DNA from: Pararge aegeria | Lineage: Eukaryota > Arthropoda > Insecta > Lepidoptera > Nymphalidae | DNA: 64,000 nucleotides | NCBI RefSeq assembly: GCF_905163445.1 | Contig: NC_053193.1 | Location: 1,550,001-1,614,000 of the forward strand | Reading direction: 5' to 3' | Part shown: one piece after another, positions 20,552 to 30,929 of the stretch | Numbering within the stretch: the first letter of the stretch is position 1 | Layout: each line of letters begins with the position of its first letter | Notes under the pieces: generated by a model | What the model was told of the DNA's origin: nothing | Database searches by the model: none | What the model saw: only the letters and a program-made list of their open reading frames with translations | Program-made: the position numbers and the translations under genes

Positions 20552-21010
20552 CTAGCTGTTGCCCGCGACCTCGTCTGCGTTTGATTTTGTTTTTTGATGT
20601 GGCATTCAATTTAGTTGTAGTTCTAAATAAATTTAAAGAATTCAGTATCGCTAAGCCTTAAATGAAGGGGTTGCTGCTGTCCGCTAAGGAGTTCTGTCCT
20701 CTATTTCCAACCACATTCATCAGATCTTCACAAAGTTTAAGCAAAATTAAATACATATTATAACCTCTAAAGTACACAAATAATTATATGAATCGGTTTT
20801 AATTTGTAGGAATTATGGTGTTAAATCTTCAAACACTTTCATTCCCTCTCCCAAAAGAACCGAGCTTAATGTTGAGATAAAAAGTATCCTATATTACTTC
20901 CAACACTTCCAGGAATATGTTTACAAAGTTTCATGAAGATCGGTTAAGTAGTTTTTTGCGTGAAAGCGTAACAAACAAAATTACATTGACATTTATAATA
21001 TTAGTAGTGA
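20552..21010 (-). mobile_element. Hel-B (Helitron-like), full ends
   Basis: Minus strand starts TCACTACTAATATTATAAAT and ends GACGAGGTCGCGGGCAACAGCTAG. It is flanked by A (20551) and T (21011), as for Helitrons. About 459 bp, no ORF of its own. Confidence 0.8.
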
Positions 21011-21165
21011 TTGACGTACCTAATCTAATTATGAATGATTTTTAATTATATTTAAGGTTAAGATTTGCATGGCTCTAAATGGGCTAAAACATTGTTCTGT
21101 ATAATTTTTTTTTAACATCTTTAATTTCACATGTTTTTTGCAAATAAATTATTAATATGATTATT

Positions 21166-21330
21166 ATGAGGCGTAGGTGTTAAGCCTCATGCACCTGTAA
21201 TTACACCGGCCACCACGCCCTTCACACCGGAACAAAGCCATACTGCTTGACAGCAGAAATAAGCATGGCTCTGTTTATAGTCAACGGTTTCCTAGTTACC
21301 ATCAGGCGGCTGCTTGGTCAGTCAATTATT
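21166..21330. repeat. Dispersed LINE-tail-like repeat
   Basis: GAGGCGTAGGTGTTAAGCC, GTAATTACACCGGCCACC, ACTGCTTGACAGCAGAAATA, TTACCATCAGGCGGCTGC; shared with 17455-17575. Confidence 0.6.
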
Positions 21331-21334
21331 CATC

Positions 21335-21850
21335 ATCATCATCATATCAACACATAACTGGCCCACTCCAGGGCACGGGTGTCCTCCCAAAATAAGAAGG
21401 GGTGGAGGCCAGAGTCCACTACGCTGTGAGGATGAGGCCCTGTGAGGATTGCTGGAATCCACACACCTTTGAGAACATTATGGAGAATTCTTAGGCATGC
21501 AGGTTTCCTCACGATGTTGTCCTTCATCATTGTAGAAAGTGATATTTTAATTGCTTATAATGTAACACATAACTTTTTATAATGCAACCTAACTAAATTT
21601 CTTCCAGCAAAGAAAGTGCTGCTCTTCCTGAAGGCGACCAATGCTTGCTGGGAGATCTAGACAGCGGCGTCACTATAGATCGTAGCTGGTCGACGTGACA
21701 CCAGGGACCAGGCGATCCTGAGCCGCAAGCAGAAGAAGAAGAAGAAGAAGAAGAACACATAACTTAGGAAAGTTAGAGGTGCTGGGATTCGAACTCGGCC
21801 CCCGAAAGTAAAGTCGAAGTCCCCACTGGGCTATCACCGCTTCACACCGC
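21335..21850 (-). mobile_element. SINE-P with a nested 178-bp insertion
   Basis: Tail ATCATATCAACACATAACTG to head complement GGCTATCACCGCTTC. Interrupted at 21576-21753, with the target site repeated on both sides. Confidence 0.88.
21576..21753 (+). mobile_element. 178-bp retroinsertion with (GAA)n tail and 12-bp TSD
   Basis: Flanked by AACACATAACTT at 21564-21575 and 21754-21765. Ends in (AAG)n at 21731-21753. The body (GATCGTAGCTGGTCGACGTG, CCAGGCGATCCTGAGCCGC) is probably the 3' end of a LINE; it was not matched to another copy here. Confidence 0.85.
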
Positions 21851-21859
21851 TTTCGGTGT

Positions 21860-22261
21860 ACAATAAAGTGTATTAAATAATCCTTTTGGTCCTTCGAGCC
21901 GGATTCGAGTGGTTCACCTTAAGAACCTGCATTTTGAAGTCAGTTAAACAGAGTAATAAAGCGGCTCGCAGCCGCGGACTCTCGTAAACACGCCGCCTGG
22001 AAAAGGAAAACATCCCGAAATAGGAAACCCTAAGTAAAGTACACTTAACATCAATCTTGGGGAATAGCTTTAGTATTTACTTACATGTTGCGTGTGATTT
22101 AAAAACCACGCTATCACAGTGTTTATGTTACGGGTAAGGTTGGAAGTAGGAATAAACTTAGATTTACCTGGGTTTACTTAGTATTACTAAAGGTTTTGGG
22201 TTAATGTCCAAATAATAATGAAATAGCCTAGCATAACACCTATTACCTAACCTTTTTTTTC
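21860..22261. other. Intergenic, nothing recognised
   Basis: No ORF; a CG-rich scrap at 21960-22000. Confidence 0.4.
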
Positions 22262-22612
22262 ACGTTGGGAAATCCTCATGGATACCACCGCGCCACGGGG
22301 AGGTACGGTGATTATGTCGTACTCGTACCGACTAAAACCACACGGTGTTTCTACCAGTCGCCTGGTGGCTGGGCCACGGGAACGCTTTCGCACACATCCA
22401 CGACCCAGCTAGTGGCGCCCGCTATTGCAGGCCCTCCTCTGGGACATACTAAAATGTCCCTACAATCGCCGAAGGCGCACCGGGAACACAAGGTGTAGTA
22501 GCCATGAAATAATATTTTCCCAAGCCGAGTATTGAACCTGAAACCCATTGCAAAATGGTTTTCACCTAGCACAAAGCTAGACATGCCGTTAAATTACTGT
22601 GCCACAAATACC
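22262..22612 (-). mobile_element. Probable SINE with tRNA-like head, unassigned family
   Basis: Minus strand starts near 22612 with GTGGCACAGTAATTTAACGG (box A-like), then GGTTTCAGGTTCAATACTCG (box B-like) at about 22520-22540, followed by about 250 bp ending CCATGAGGATTTCC. Single copy in the window. Confidence 0.5.
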
Positions 22613-22614
22613 AC

Positions 22615-22870
22615 GTTGCAACTTAAACACGCAATTTAACCCTAAATCGCAACAAGAATGGCGGCAAGCACGGCTAGCTATGTTAAAAGCAAGAATACAG
22701 CGTCGTTTCGCATTACGCTGGCGATTTCCGGCGTGTCAAGTAAAATTATAGCGAGCGCTCCCACGACGGGAATCACAGCTCGCGAATAAATGCGGGGATG
22801 CTGCGGTATTCAAATATACGCTGTGCTCTGCTGACTGCTGGGAGTGCGGTGCTCGCTTAAAATGTTAAAA
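22615..22870. other. CpG-rich non-repetitive island
   Basis: ACAGCGTCGTTTCGCATTAC, GCGATTTCCGGCGTGTCAAG, CACAGCTCGCGAATAAATGC; no ORF or repeat relation seen. Confidence 0.35.
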
Positions 22871-23124
22871 AAAAAACGATTTCTCGCAGACCACGAAAAA
22901 TGGTCGGTAATTGATATGGTGATGAGGCTTAATAGTTAGTTCCACACGAGTTTCCAATGCGCGGAGAGTTGATAAAACTGTAGGAGATGGAGAAAAAGTT
23001 TTTCACACAATACCTTATTACAGAGCCTGGTATTGAAAGGTCAAATACGTTAATACATCACGATGGCTTAGCAGATAAGTCATATTGTACTGGAGTCCCT
23101 AGCGGCTATTATTTAATACTAGCA

Positions 23125-23427
23125 TGTGGCATTCAATTTAGGTGTCACTCTACTGAAATTTTTAAGTTCTGTATTCTTATATAAAAAAAGTGAGTAAGTA
23201 ATTATTTAAATCGGTTATCATTTGAGCGCGTTATGTTGTAAAATCGTCAAACACTTTCGTCCCCTCTCCCAAAATAACTGAGCTTAATTTCGAGATAAAA
23301 AGCATCCTTTATTACTTCTAATACCTTTAGGAATGTGTGTACAAAGTTTCATGATGATCGGTTTAGTAGTTTTTGCGTGAAAGCGTAACAAACAAACTTT
23401 CATTTGCATTTATAATATTAGTAGGGA
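23125..23427 (-). mobile_element. Hel-B, 3'-truncated
   Basis: Minus strand starts TCCCTACTAATATTATAAAT; contains the family phrase CCGAGCTTAATTTCGAG (plus: ACTGAGCTTAATTTCGAGAT). The CTAG end is missing. Confidence 0.75.
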
Positions 23428-23734
23428 TGTTTTGAATAAGAAACATCGCGCACGTGTTATCTAAATAAAATCAATTCATTCTAATATCGTTATCTCGCTC
23501 TAACGTCCCAGTCACTCACCAGAGCCTATAAAGCGCGAACCATAGAGTATAGATTCTAAAAAAAACCCTCTAAAACTTTTTTTATTCAGTTCAGGGTTAA
23601 AGCTGCCTTAATTTTTTTTCTTTGGCTTTTCGTGTTTTTTTATAGCTATAATAGTAAATTAGTATGTAGTTATTCGAATGTATGTATTTTAAAATTTGTA
23701 CCACCAGCAGTCTACTCTCCTCTTCTTTTTTATC

Positions 23735-23885
23735 CTAATTCAAAGGTTGCCTGGCAGAGATCGCTATTAAGCGATAAGACCGCCTTTTGTATTCTACTTA
23801 TTTCGATATGTTTCTGTTTTTATTATATTTTATATATGTTAATGTTGTGGTATACAAATAAAGAGTTTAATAATAATAATAGTAT
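23735..23885 (+). mobile_element. LINE-H 3' tail
   Basis: AAAGGTTGCCTGGCAGAGAT, stem-loop CGCTATTAAGCGATAAGACCG, GTGGTATACAAATAAAGAG and an (AAT)n end. Confidence 0.85.
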
Positions 23886-23999
23886 ACAATTTATTGTGCA
23901 CAAGATATAAGCGGTATCAAATATTTTCTGGGATATTTAGAAAGTAATAATCTGTCAAAGTAACAACAGGGTCACAAGCCAGAAGAACAAAATGACACC

Positions 24000-24231
24000 G
24001 ATGGAATCGGGATTTGATGACCTCCCTGACGCAGGGGTGAGGGGGTGTGGTTTTAAGTGGGAGGTCATTGGTTTGATCCCAGGCAGGGGTAATTTGGGAA
24101 TTCACTGTTTTTCTTCGGATTGGTCTGGTGGGAGCGTCCGGTAACATGTCGAAAAACTGATTAGGGATATAGGTTTAACCATACTTACTGCGCCATAATT
24201 TACCAGCAGGTGAGATCGCAGGTGAAGGCAA
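24000..24231 (+). mobile_element. SINE-T related
   Basis: GGTCATTGGTTTGATCCCAGG (box B-like), GGGTAATTTGGGAATTC, GATTGGTCTGGTGGGAGCG, GGTGAGATCGCAGGTGAAGG. Diverged from 3428-3752. Confidence 0.6.
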
Positions 24232-24239
24232 CTTGTAAC

Positions 24240-24437
24240 CAGTACCGTGCATAGAGGGTATGTACAGGGTATTCAGATGATACAAAATGAAGAAAATCTC
24301 CAATACTAGTTATAAATCCTTAAGCTTTTTAAAACTATTATAATGCCTATCCTTAAGTTTTCAATAACTCGTACTGGAGATTTCCTCAATTTTATATCAT
24401 CTGCATACCCTGTGCATACCCTCTATGCACGCCACTG
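24240..24437. mobile_element. hAT-type palindromic MITE with 8-bp TSD
   Basis: 198 bp, flanked by CTTGTAAC at 24232-24239 and 24438-24445. Inverted arms of about 75 bp begin CAGTACCGTGCATAGAGGG and, from the other side, CAGTGGCGTGCATAGAGGG. No ORF. An 8-bp duplication and CAGTG-type ends are marks of the hAT superfamily. Confidence 0.9.
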
Positions 24438-24475
24438 CTTGTAACGGAATAAAAACATAAAATAAAAACAGTTCT

Positions 24476-25165
24476 TAAGTCAAAGTCAAATATTTCTTTA
24501 TTCAAATAGGCACATAGATGGCACTTTTGATGCGTTATTATATACAAAATGTGTACATAGCAGTGAGGCGATAACTACAATCGTAAACTTAAAACTAAAG
24601 CTACGAGGGTTCCAATCGCGCCCTGGTCTAAGAAGAAGCCCACAACAAACTTAGCCGGGTGTTCTTTTTGTTATCACCATCTCACATTGTCATTAGAAAA
24701 TATTTAACAAGCAACCTGGTTAGAGCAATTGTTTACACCCAAGCTTTTTTATCGTTTACGTAATCCTTTATACTATAATAGGACTTTTCTATGAGCTTTC
24801 GCTTAATACAAACTTTGAACTTCTTTAGTGACATCCCCAAGATATCAACCGGTAATTTAACGTAAAAATGTATACAATTTCCTTTTAAATGAATTGCTTA
24901 TTTTGTGTAGTCTAGTGTACTGCACTGCAAGTTTATTTTTGCTTCTAACGTTCAAATTATTGCAGTCACATTTTCTTTTAAATTTTGATATATTTTTGTG
25001 AACATACATTAAATTTTCAAATATGTATTGGCTATAGAGTGTCATTATTTTAACATCTTTAACTCTCTCGGACCCATTTTATAGATCGCACGAACAGCCT
25101 TCTTCTGCAGCACGAAAATAGTGCCAATAGTGCTTATATTAAAAATATATCTCTGAAGTGTAGTT
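24476..25165 (-). pseudogene. LINE-B 3' fragment with decayed ORF2
   Basis: Minus strand reads GTIGTIFVLQKKAVRAIYKM then, after a break, LYSQYIFENLMYVHKNISKF and KRKLIEKSYY, followed by the tail (TTGTTGTGGGCTTCTTCTTA) to TTTGACTTTGACTT. The wording shows LINE-B to be a cousin of LINE-A (IFILQKRAVRSIYKL). Confidence 0.8.
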
Positions 25166-25346
25166 AAGTTACAACAGTTCGTGGCGGCAGTATAAGTTTG
25201 TCGGTAAGTTATACGGCACCTCATATATCATACGGAGCGGGCGCGTACTTAATCTAAATTTATTACGAGACACTGTTGGCGCTCTTCTACATCATACACA
25301 CTGCGAGAAGAAAGAGTACTTGTTATACTGAACTAGCTAGTCTATA

Positions 25347-26126
25347 CAACGTGTCAATGACAACCAAAATAATACTTCAGAGGCTTTAGGTACATTCACT
25401 GTCTCCGAGACTTGTCTGTGAAACTGAAACGCTTATAGTTTTCGAGTAAACCATTGCCATCGTTTTTACTGAAAGATATCAGATACAGCCCTAACATGAC
25501 ATGAAAAATTGTGGTGAAATTTAATGTAAAACATTGTTTGTATTGCATGCCATTGTTTGGCTGATTGTAAAAAAAAAAAAAAACGCGGAATAAAGGCGAT
25601 TCATCGGGTACGTGGTGACGTTGCCGTTGACTTCCTTTTTCCACTTGACGTCTTATCTGGCAGAATTGACCATATTAGCGACGCTTCGCCAGAGAAATAA
25701 AATACTTCACCTGCTTTAGAGGTACATTATTTACTGTCTCTGAGATTTATCTGTAAAGCCGAAACGTTAATAGTTTTTGAGTGAAGCACTGCTTTAGTTT
25801 TTATTTATACATTTCTTACGATCTGTACGCATTTGGTTGTATAATTATTCTAATTACTTTACTTTACTTGTACATGTACCTAACTATGATAAATAAAGTA
25901 TAATCAAGTGACCCCTGTCATTTTATTAGGTACGCGTCGCGTAGCGTAGGTACTATGCGCGTGTTGGTCTTTTATCATCAATAGGGTTGTCATAAGTAAA
26001 CACAAAGAATGATTAGGTAAAACTTTGTTTGGAAAAATAAATATGCTTCAATTGATTTTATATTTTTACAGAGTGAAATATACTAATGCACCTTTCAACA
26101 TTATTTCGTAATTCGGTTACACGTTG
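25347..26126 (+). mobile_element. TIR-C elements, two truncated copies joined
   Basis: First end CAACGTGTCAATGACAACC at 25347; the block GGCTTTAGAGGTACATTATT recurs from about 25705 after starting again, and the far end GGTTACACGTTG stops at 26126. An A-run and unknown filler lie between (25510-25690). Confidence 0.65.
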
Positions 26127-26164
26127 TATAAATAATAGGAAAAATTATGGTCTTCAAAATTTTC

Positions 26165-26455
26165 GAATTTATTTCACGTAGGCCTAAGTAATATAAGCTC
26201 TTTTGGAACGTCAAGTCTGTCTGTTTGTAGTCACTCTACCAATGGTTCGGAAGGCATATTCTACCGAGAAGCAGCAGCCAATAAACTCCGCATTTGTTTT
26301 CTTCCAACATCAACTATTTACATTTTACATATTAACATAAATTTTTCTATCTTTGTGAGAGATGAAAGCGGAGCCGGATTCTTCCGAGAAACCCAGTAAA
26401 ATATACATTAATTGAATAGTAACCTCGCTGTTATAGTTATTTTCTGAAACCAAAT
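26165..26455 (-). mobile_element. LINE-A 3' end
   Basis: TTCGAATTTATTTCACGTAG, GGAACGTCAAGTCTGTCTGT, GAGAGATGAAAGCGGAGCC, then ORF2 end TTGAATAGTAACCTCGCTG. Confidence 0.8.
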
Positions 26456-26489
26456 TCTCGTATTAAATTAAGTTATCATACATACAGTA

Positions 26490-26598
26490 AGTATGCCCAC
26501 CAAACTGCTCTGAGCCAGCAGTGGTGGATTACGGCCTTAACCCCTTCTCATTGTGGGAGGAGACCCGTGCTCTGTAGAGGGCCGGTAAGGGGTCGATA
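26490..26598 (+). mobile_element. SINE-P 3' fragment
   Basis: GGTGGATTACGGCCTTAACC, TTGTGGGAGGAGACCCGTGC, GGCCGGTAAGGGGTCGATAT; cut by SINE-M. Confidence 0.75.
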
Positions 26599-26599
26599 T

Positions 26600-26846
26600 A
26601 AATAAATAAATAAATATACTACGACAATACACACATCGCCATCCAGCCCCAAAGTAAGCGTAGCTTGTGTTATGGGTTATAAGATGACTGATGAATAATT
26701 TTATGAATAATATACATAAATACTTATAATATAAATATAAACACCCAGACACTGAAATCGTTCATGTTCATCACACAAAAATTTTCCAGTTGTGGGAATC
26801 GAACCCACGGCCTCGGACGCCCACTGCGCCAATCGGCCGTCAAATA
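26600..26846 (-). mobile_element. SINE-M, full length
   Basis: (AAAT)n tail, ATATACTACGACAATACACA, CGCCATCCAGCCCCAAAGTA, box B complement GGGAATCGAACCCACG, end GCGCCAATCGGCCGTC. Confidence 0.92.
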
Positions 26847-26855
26847 ATGATTATG

Positions 26856-26905
26856 ATGGTGATTGTGAGGTGATGGTGTTATCACCATCACCTCACAATC
26901 ACCAT
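26856..26905. repeat. Perfect 23-bp hairpin with 4-nt loop
   Basis: Arm 26856-26878 (ATGGTGATTGTGAGG then TGATGGTG), loop TTAT, arm 26883-26905. It sits 10 bp beyond the head of a SINE-M copy. No family relation seen. Confidence 0.9.
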
Positions 26906-26909
26906 AAAT

Positions 26910-27190
26910 ACATTCGTCAACTTGAACTTAAAGCTATTTTGCCCGTTTTCGCTAACGACGAACAAGGTAACAAATAGGTATGATTATTTAGGCATACATC
27001 AATCGTTCACCAATAGTTATAACCTAAGAGTTGGTGAAACGTTCTTTTCTTTAGACATCGTCTAAATCATTGAGCATTCGTATAACGCGATGCCTAGTTT
27101 AGTGAAAGCGGGCATTCGTGTTATGAGAAAGCTAATATAAAATATAATATAATGTTTTAAACCGTAACCCATTTTACATGTAATCTTTTT
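26910..27190. other. Intergenic, nothing recognised
   Basis: No ORF or known repeat. Confidence 0.4.
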
Positions 27191-27196
27191 GGTACT

Positions 27197-27490
27197 TTAT
27201 CATATCAACCTATTACCGGCCCACTACAGGGTACGGGTTTTCTCCCATAGGCCATAATGAGGAGGGGTTACGGCCTAAATCCACCACGCTGGCCCAGCGC
27301 GGATTGGCGGACTCCACACAGCTTTGAGGACAGTATGGAGAACTCTCAGGCATGCAGGTTTAATCACGATGTTTTCCTTTACCGTTTGAGTAAGTGATAT
27401 TTTAATTGCTTAAAAACATTACTTAGAAAAATTAGAGGTGCGTGTCGAGATTCGAACTCGGCCCCGCGAAAGTAAAATCAAAGTTCTAAT
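27197..27490 (-). mobile_element. SINE-P
   Basis: ATCATATCAACCTATTACCG, ACTCTCAGGCATGCAGGTTT, GAGATTCGAACTCGGCCCC. Confidence 0.88.
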
Positions 27491-27792
27491 AAAAATATAT
27501 AAATAGATCGTATAACCTTCCTCATTAGAGTTGTATAATGCAACTCATCGCAAACTGAGTTATTTGCAGATACTTGACGGTATTAAAGTAAATAAATTAA
27601 AACTGTATTCCATTCATTGCTGATGCAGAAATATAGTGTACAATGGTTTTATCTGCATTTAAAAAAATAATAAAAACTAAAGATGGACAGGAAAAATAAG
27701 CTTCACTGAACCAAAGCAATTTCCTATTAAATGAGTCCAATTGCTGTGTTTTCTTTTTACGTACCTATTTGCTATCACTGTTTCAATATCGC

Positions 27793-28048
27793 CGGCCGAC
27801 TGTCGCAGTGGGCAGCGACCCTGCTTTCTGAGTCGAAGGCCGTGGATTCGATTCCCACACCTGGAATTTTTTTGTGTGATGAACATAAGTATTTTTCAGT
27901 GTCTGGGTGTTTATCTGTATATTATAAGTATTTTAACCTATATTATTCAAAAAAATATTCATCAGTAATCTAAGTACCCATAACACAAGCTACGATTACT
28001 TTGGGGCTAGATAGCGATGTGTGTATTATCGTAGTATATTATATAGTA
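27793..28048 (+). mobile_element. SINE-M
   Basis: GGCCGACTGTCGCAGTGGGC, GTGGATTCGATTCCCACACC, AGTGTCTGGGTGTTTATCTG, GGGGCTAGATAGCGATGTGT. Confidence 0.92.
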
Positions 28049-28235
28049 TATTAAGATTATTAATATCTTTCTATTGATAAAGAAACAAAAATAATTAAAA
28101 TCCTCTTAATAAGGGAATGACAATGAAATCAATTTATAAGAAACACCTTAAAAGGAGTGCGAGTGAAACGACGCGGCGGTCGTTTCTAACACCATAAGAA
28201 AACCTGCTTGCTTAAAACATTGAATTAAGAACATA

Positions 28236-28355
28236 CAGAATCCTTCATCATCATCATCATCTCAACCAATTGACGTCCACTGCTGGACATAGGTCTTTTG
28301 TAGGGAGTTCCACAATGCACGGTCCTGGGCCGCTTGCCTCCAACGGCTCCCACAG
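28236..28355 (-). mobile_element. RTE 3' end
   Basis: (ATC)n at 28243-28261, GACGTCCACTGCTGGACATA, GGTCTTTTGTAGGGAG, GGTCCTGGGCCGCTTGCCTC: reverse of the end at 62560-62680. Confidence 0.85.
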
Positions 28356-28394
28356 AATCCTTATTCAGCAATTATTGTATGCAGTGCATTGTGT

Positions 28395-28640
28395 TGCTGC
28401 CGTGTTCCACCACGCCGGCCCATTGCGGATTGGTGGACTCCGCACACCTTTGAAAACATTATTTAGAACTTACATGCAATTTACTCACGATGTTTTCCTT
28501 CGCCGCTGAAGCAAGTGATATTCTAATTACTTAAACCGGACATAACTTAGAAACGTTAGGGGTCCTGGGATTCGAACTCTCTTTCGGATTCTCGAAAGTG
28601 AAGTCGCGCTCCTGCCCACTGAGCTATCACCGCTTCTATA
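28395..28640 (-). mobile_element. SINE-P
   Basis: CCACCACGCCGGCCCATTGC, GATGTTTTCCTTCGCCGCTG, GGGATTCGAACTCTC, GAGCTATCACCGCTTC. Confidence 0.85.
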
Positions 28641-28659
28641 CCAAGTAAGTATATATTTT

Positions 28660-28830
28660 TATCGTAATGATGGAGAATGTCGGGACACGAATCCCCGTCG
28701 CATCCGATCCCCGCGGCGCCGCGGCACATTGCCGCGTCATCTGATTAAGTTGGTAAATCGAGTGGAAGGATTGATGGATGGCCGCTCGTTAATTATGTTT
28801 TAACCCACCCACCTACGAGCAAGGCCGGGG
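28660..28830. other. CpG-rich non-repetitive island
   Basis: CGATCCCCGCGGCGCCGCGG and ACATTGCCGCGTCATC in otherwise AT-rich DNA; no ORF. Confidence 0.35.
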
Positions 28831-28925
28831 TCGTGACTCGGGAGTCAATAATGTTACGAACTATATAATGTTACCACGGTTCCAGTAGCGCGTGCCAAAA
28901 ATATTGTTACAGTAACTTTGTTACT

Positions 28926-29160
28926 ACCAAATTCAAATTCAAATATTCTTTATTCATTATAATTCGATGGAGCCGGCTGCACGCACGAAAAAACATGACG
29001 TATGCGGCGTTACCTCCATCTGAGGCGTTCCATTCAAGGCTTGAAGTGCAAGAAAGCACAGTCGGCCTCCGCGTTCCACATCTGTCTCTCTCCGATCTCT
29101 GAGTGAGCGATGCGTCCGCGTGGACAGCTTCTATACAATAATACATTTACATGTTTTCGG
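28926..29160 (-). repeat. GC-rich sequence with LINE-type AATAAA/TTTGAATTTGAA end
   Basis: Minus strand: a GC-rich body (GTCCACGCGGACGCATCGCT, GATCGGAGAGAGACAGATGT) leads to AATAAAGAATATTTGAATTT. The tail resembles LINE-A but the body does not. Possibly a retroposed unit of unknown family. Confidence 0.45.
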
Positions 29161-29164
29161 CAAG

Positions 29165-30100
29165 GATGAAGTGCAGTGAAAAGTGAATGTGGTGTCAATT
29201 GTTTATAGCAACGATAATATCTATCAAACAAATAAAATTTAAATTTTCTTTTGAAAAATGCAATTATTCCGTCAGTATTTTCTTACGACGTTGTCACGTT
29301 CAACTATCGTTGATACCATTTGATTTATGTATGTGGGTATTCATCAAGAAAAATGGACAAAAACATTTAAATAGACTAGAAATAAATGTGTTAGAAACAA
29401 CGTAGTGTTAATGATATACTCTTTGCATAAAAAAAGCCTCACATTTAGCTTAGATATAGCTTATAATCAACAATACTAGAACCAGAAGCCAGAGAGTCAA
29501 TTGTAACTATATACTTTTATGCACAAGTGCATCAAATTGAGTTTTAGTCCGCCTACACTTAGCAAAAAGTACGACTGTGAGAGCATGAGAAGTGAAAAGA
29601 TCTTTTGTGAGTAAGTAAAATATTTTTTTATGAATCAAAACGTTTGGTGCTATTTTAATATTAACCTAGTTGCTACCCTCCATAAGGGTTAGTTAAAAAT
29701 TGGAAGTGATTTGTAGTTTTTTTTTTTTAACATTTCGTTCAACTTCTCGCATTCAGGCAACATTAATAACATTTAAAACGGTTTTATATGTTAATGTAAA
29801 CACGATTTGCATTTAATATGTTGGCACACTACATCACGGGCACTTGGACACTCTCCCAATTGTGCGGAGTATAAAAATGTGACAGATAGCCCCCTAATGG
29901 CCGCCATAAAATAAAAGTGTATGAAACTGGGGGGCAGACGCAATTACACGTTATATATGGCTTTGTTAATTTGATAATAGAAAGAGAACCACGTAAGTAT
30001 AACTTAGTTTAGGTTAGGTTTTCCCATACATGGTAGGAAGTAACAGGTTTTGGGAAACAGTTGTCTTCTACGAGGACGTGATGGTGCAAAAGGGGGTGGC
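29165..30100. other. Intergenic, nothing recognised
   Basis: AT-rich, no ORF of note. ACATTAATAACATTTAAAAC-type sequence; no known repeat. Confidence 0.45.
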
Positions 30101-30112
30101 GATGCGGTTGAG

Positions 30113-30509
30113 CAATGGTGTGCATAGAGGGTATGCACAGGGTATGCAGATGATATAAAATGAATAAAATCTCCAGTAGGAGTTATAAAAAACTTATGGA
30201 TAGGCGTTGTAGTAGTTATAAAAAATCCTATCCTTAAGTATTTATAACTAGTACTGGAGATTTTGTTCATTATATAAGATGATTATGTAGAAATTTTTAT
30301 TGCCGCACCAACCCGTTCCTTACAAAAACTACTATCGCTAAAGGTTGTCTGGGAGAGATCGCTTTAGCGATAAGACCGCATTTGCACACCTAAACTAGTT
30401 TTTTTATTATTTTTTGTTTGTAAATGGGTTTCTTTGTATTTTGTTTTTGTGTGTGCAATTTATTAATTTAATAATAATAATAATCTGCATGCCTTTATGC
30501 ACGTCACTG
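30113..30509. mobile_element. hAT-type MITE with nested LINE-H tail, 8-bp TSD
   Basis: Same family as 24240-24437. Flanked by CGGTTGAG at 30105-30112 and 30510-30517. Ends CAATGGTGTGCATAGAGGG and (reverse) CAGTGACGTGCATAAAGGC. A LINE-H tail occupies about 30290-30483. Confidence 0.88.
30290..30483 (+). mobile_element. LINE-H 3' tail, nested in MITE
   Basis: AAAGGTTGTCTGGGAGAGAT, stem-loop CGCTTTAGCGATAAGACCGC, TGTGTGCAATTTATTAATTT and (AAT)n end. Confidence 0.8.
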
Positions 30510-30929
30510 CGGTTGAGAGAGGATCAAGTAGGCTGCAATCCTCTCCGCCGCAAAGAAGTCGGGTGAAGACAGCTGGCGCACGACCGACGTCTGCCTCCTT
30601 GAGAAGGACCTCCGACCTATATATATAGATAGCTACGGGGATTCTGTCGCCCGAAAGAGATAATTGCTCAAGTTGAAAGGCACACTCCAAGTTCCTGTTG
30701 GGCCTTAGATGGTGTTTAAGGATACTGGTGTAATCTCAGAGGAGGGTCTGCCTCGTTGGGCGCTGCTGGCTGGGTTGCGGTTAACACGCAGGCGTTTCGG
30801 TGACCCAGACGACGATTTGGAACACCGCAGGATTACTTTTTATGTGTTTGTTTGAAATAAATAAGTATAGTTAGTATGAAAAAAATTATCATCATCATAT
30901 ACCTACCACTATCAACCTTTTGTTCACTA

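Noticed and set aside
26856..26905. pre-miRNA or transcription terminator
   Set aside because: Too short and too perfect for a usual pre-miRNA, and rho-independent terminators do not apply to nuclear DNA; kept only as a hairpin.
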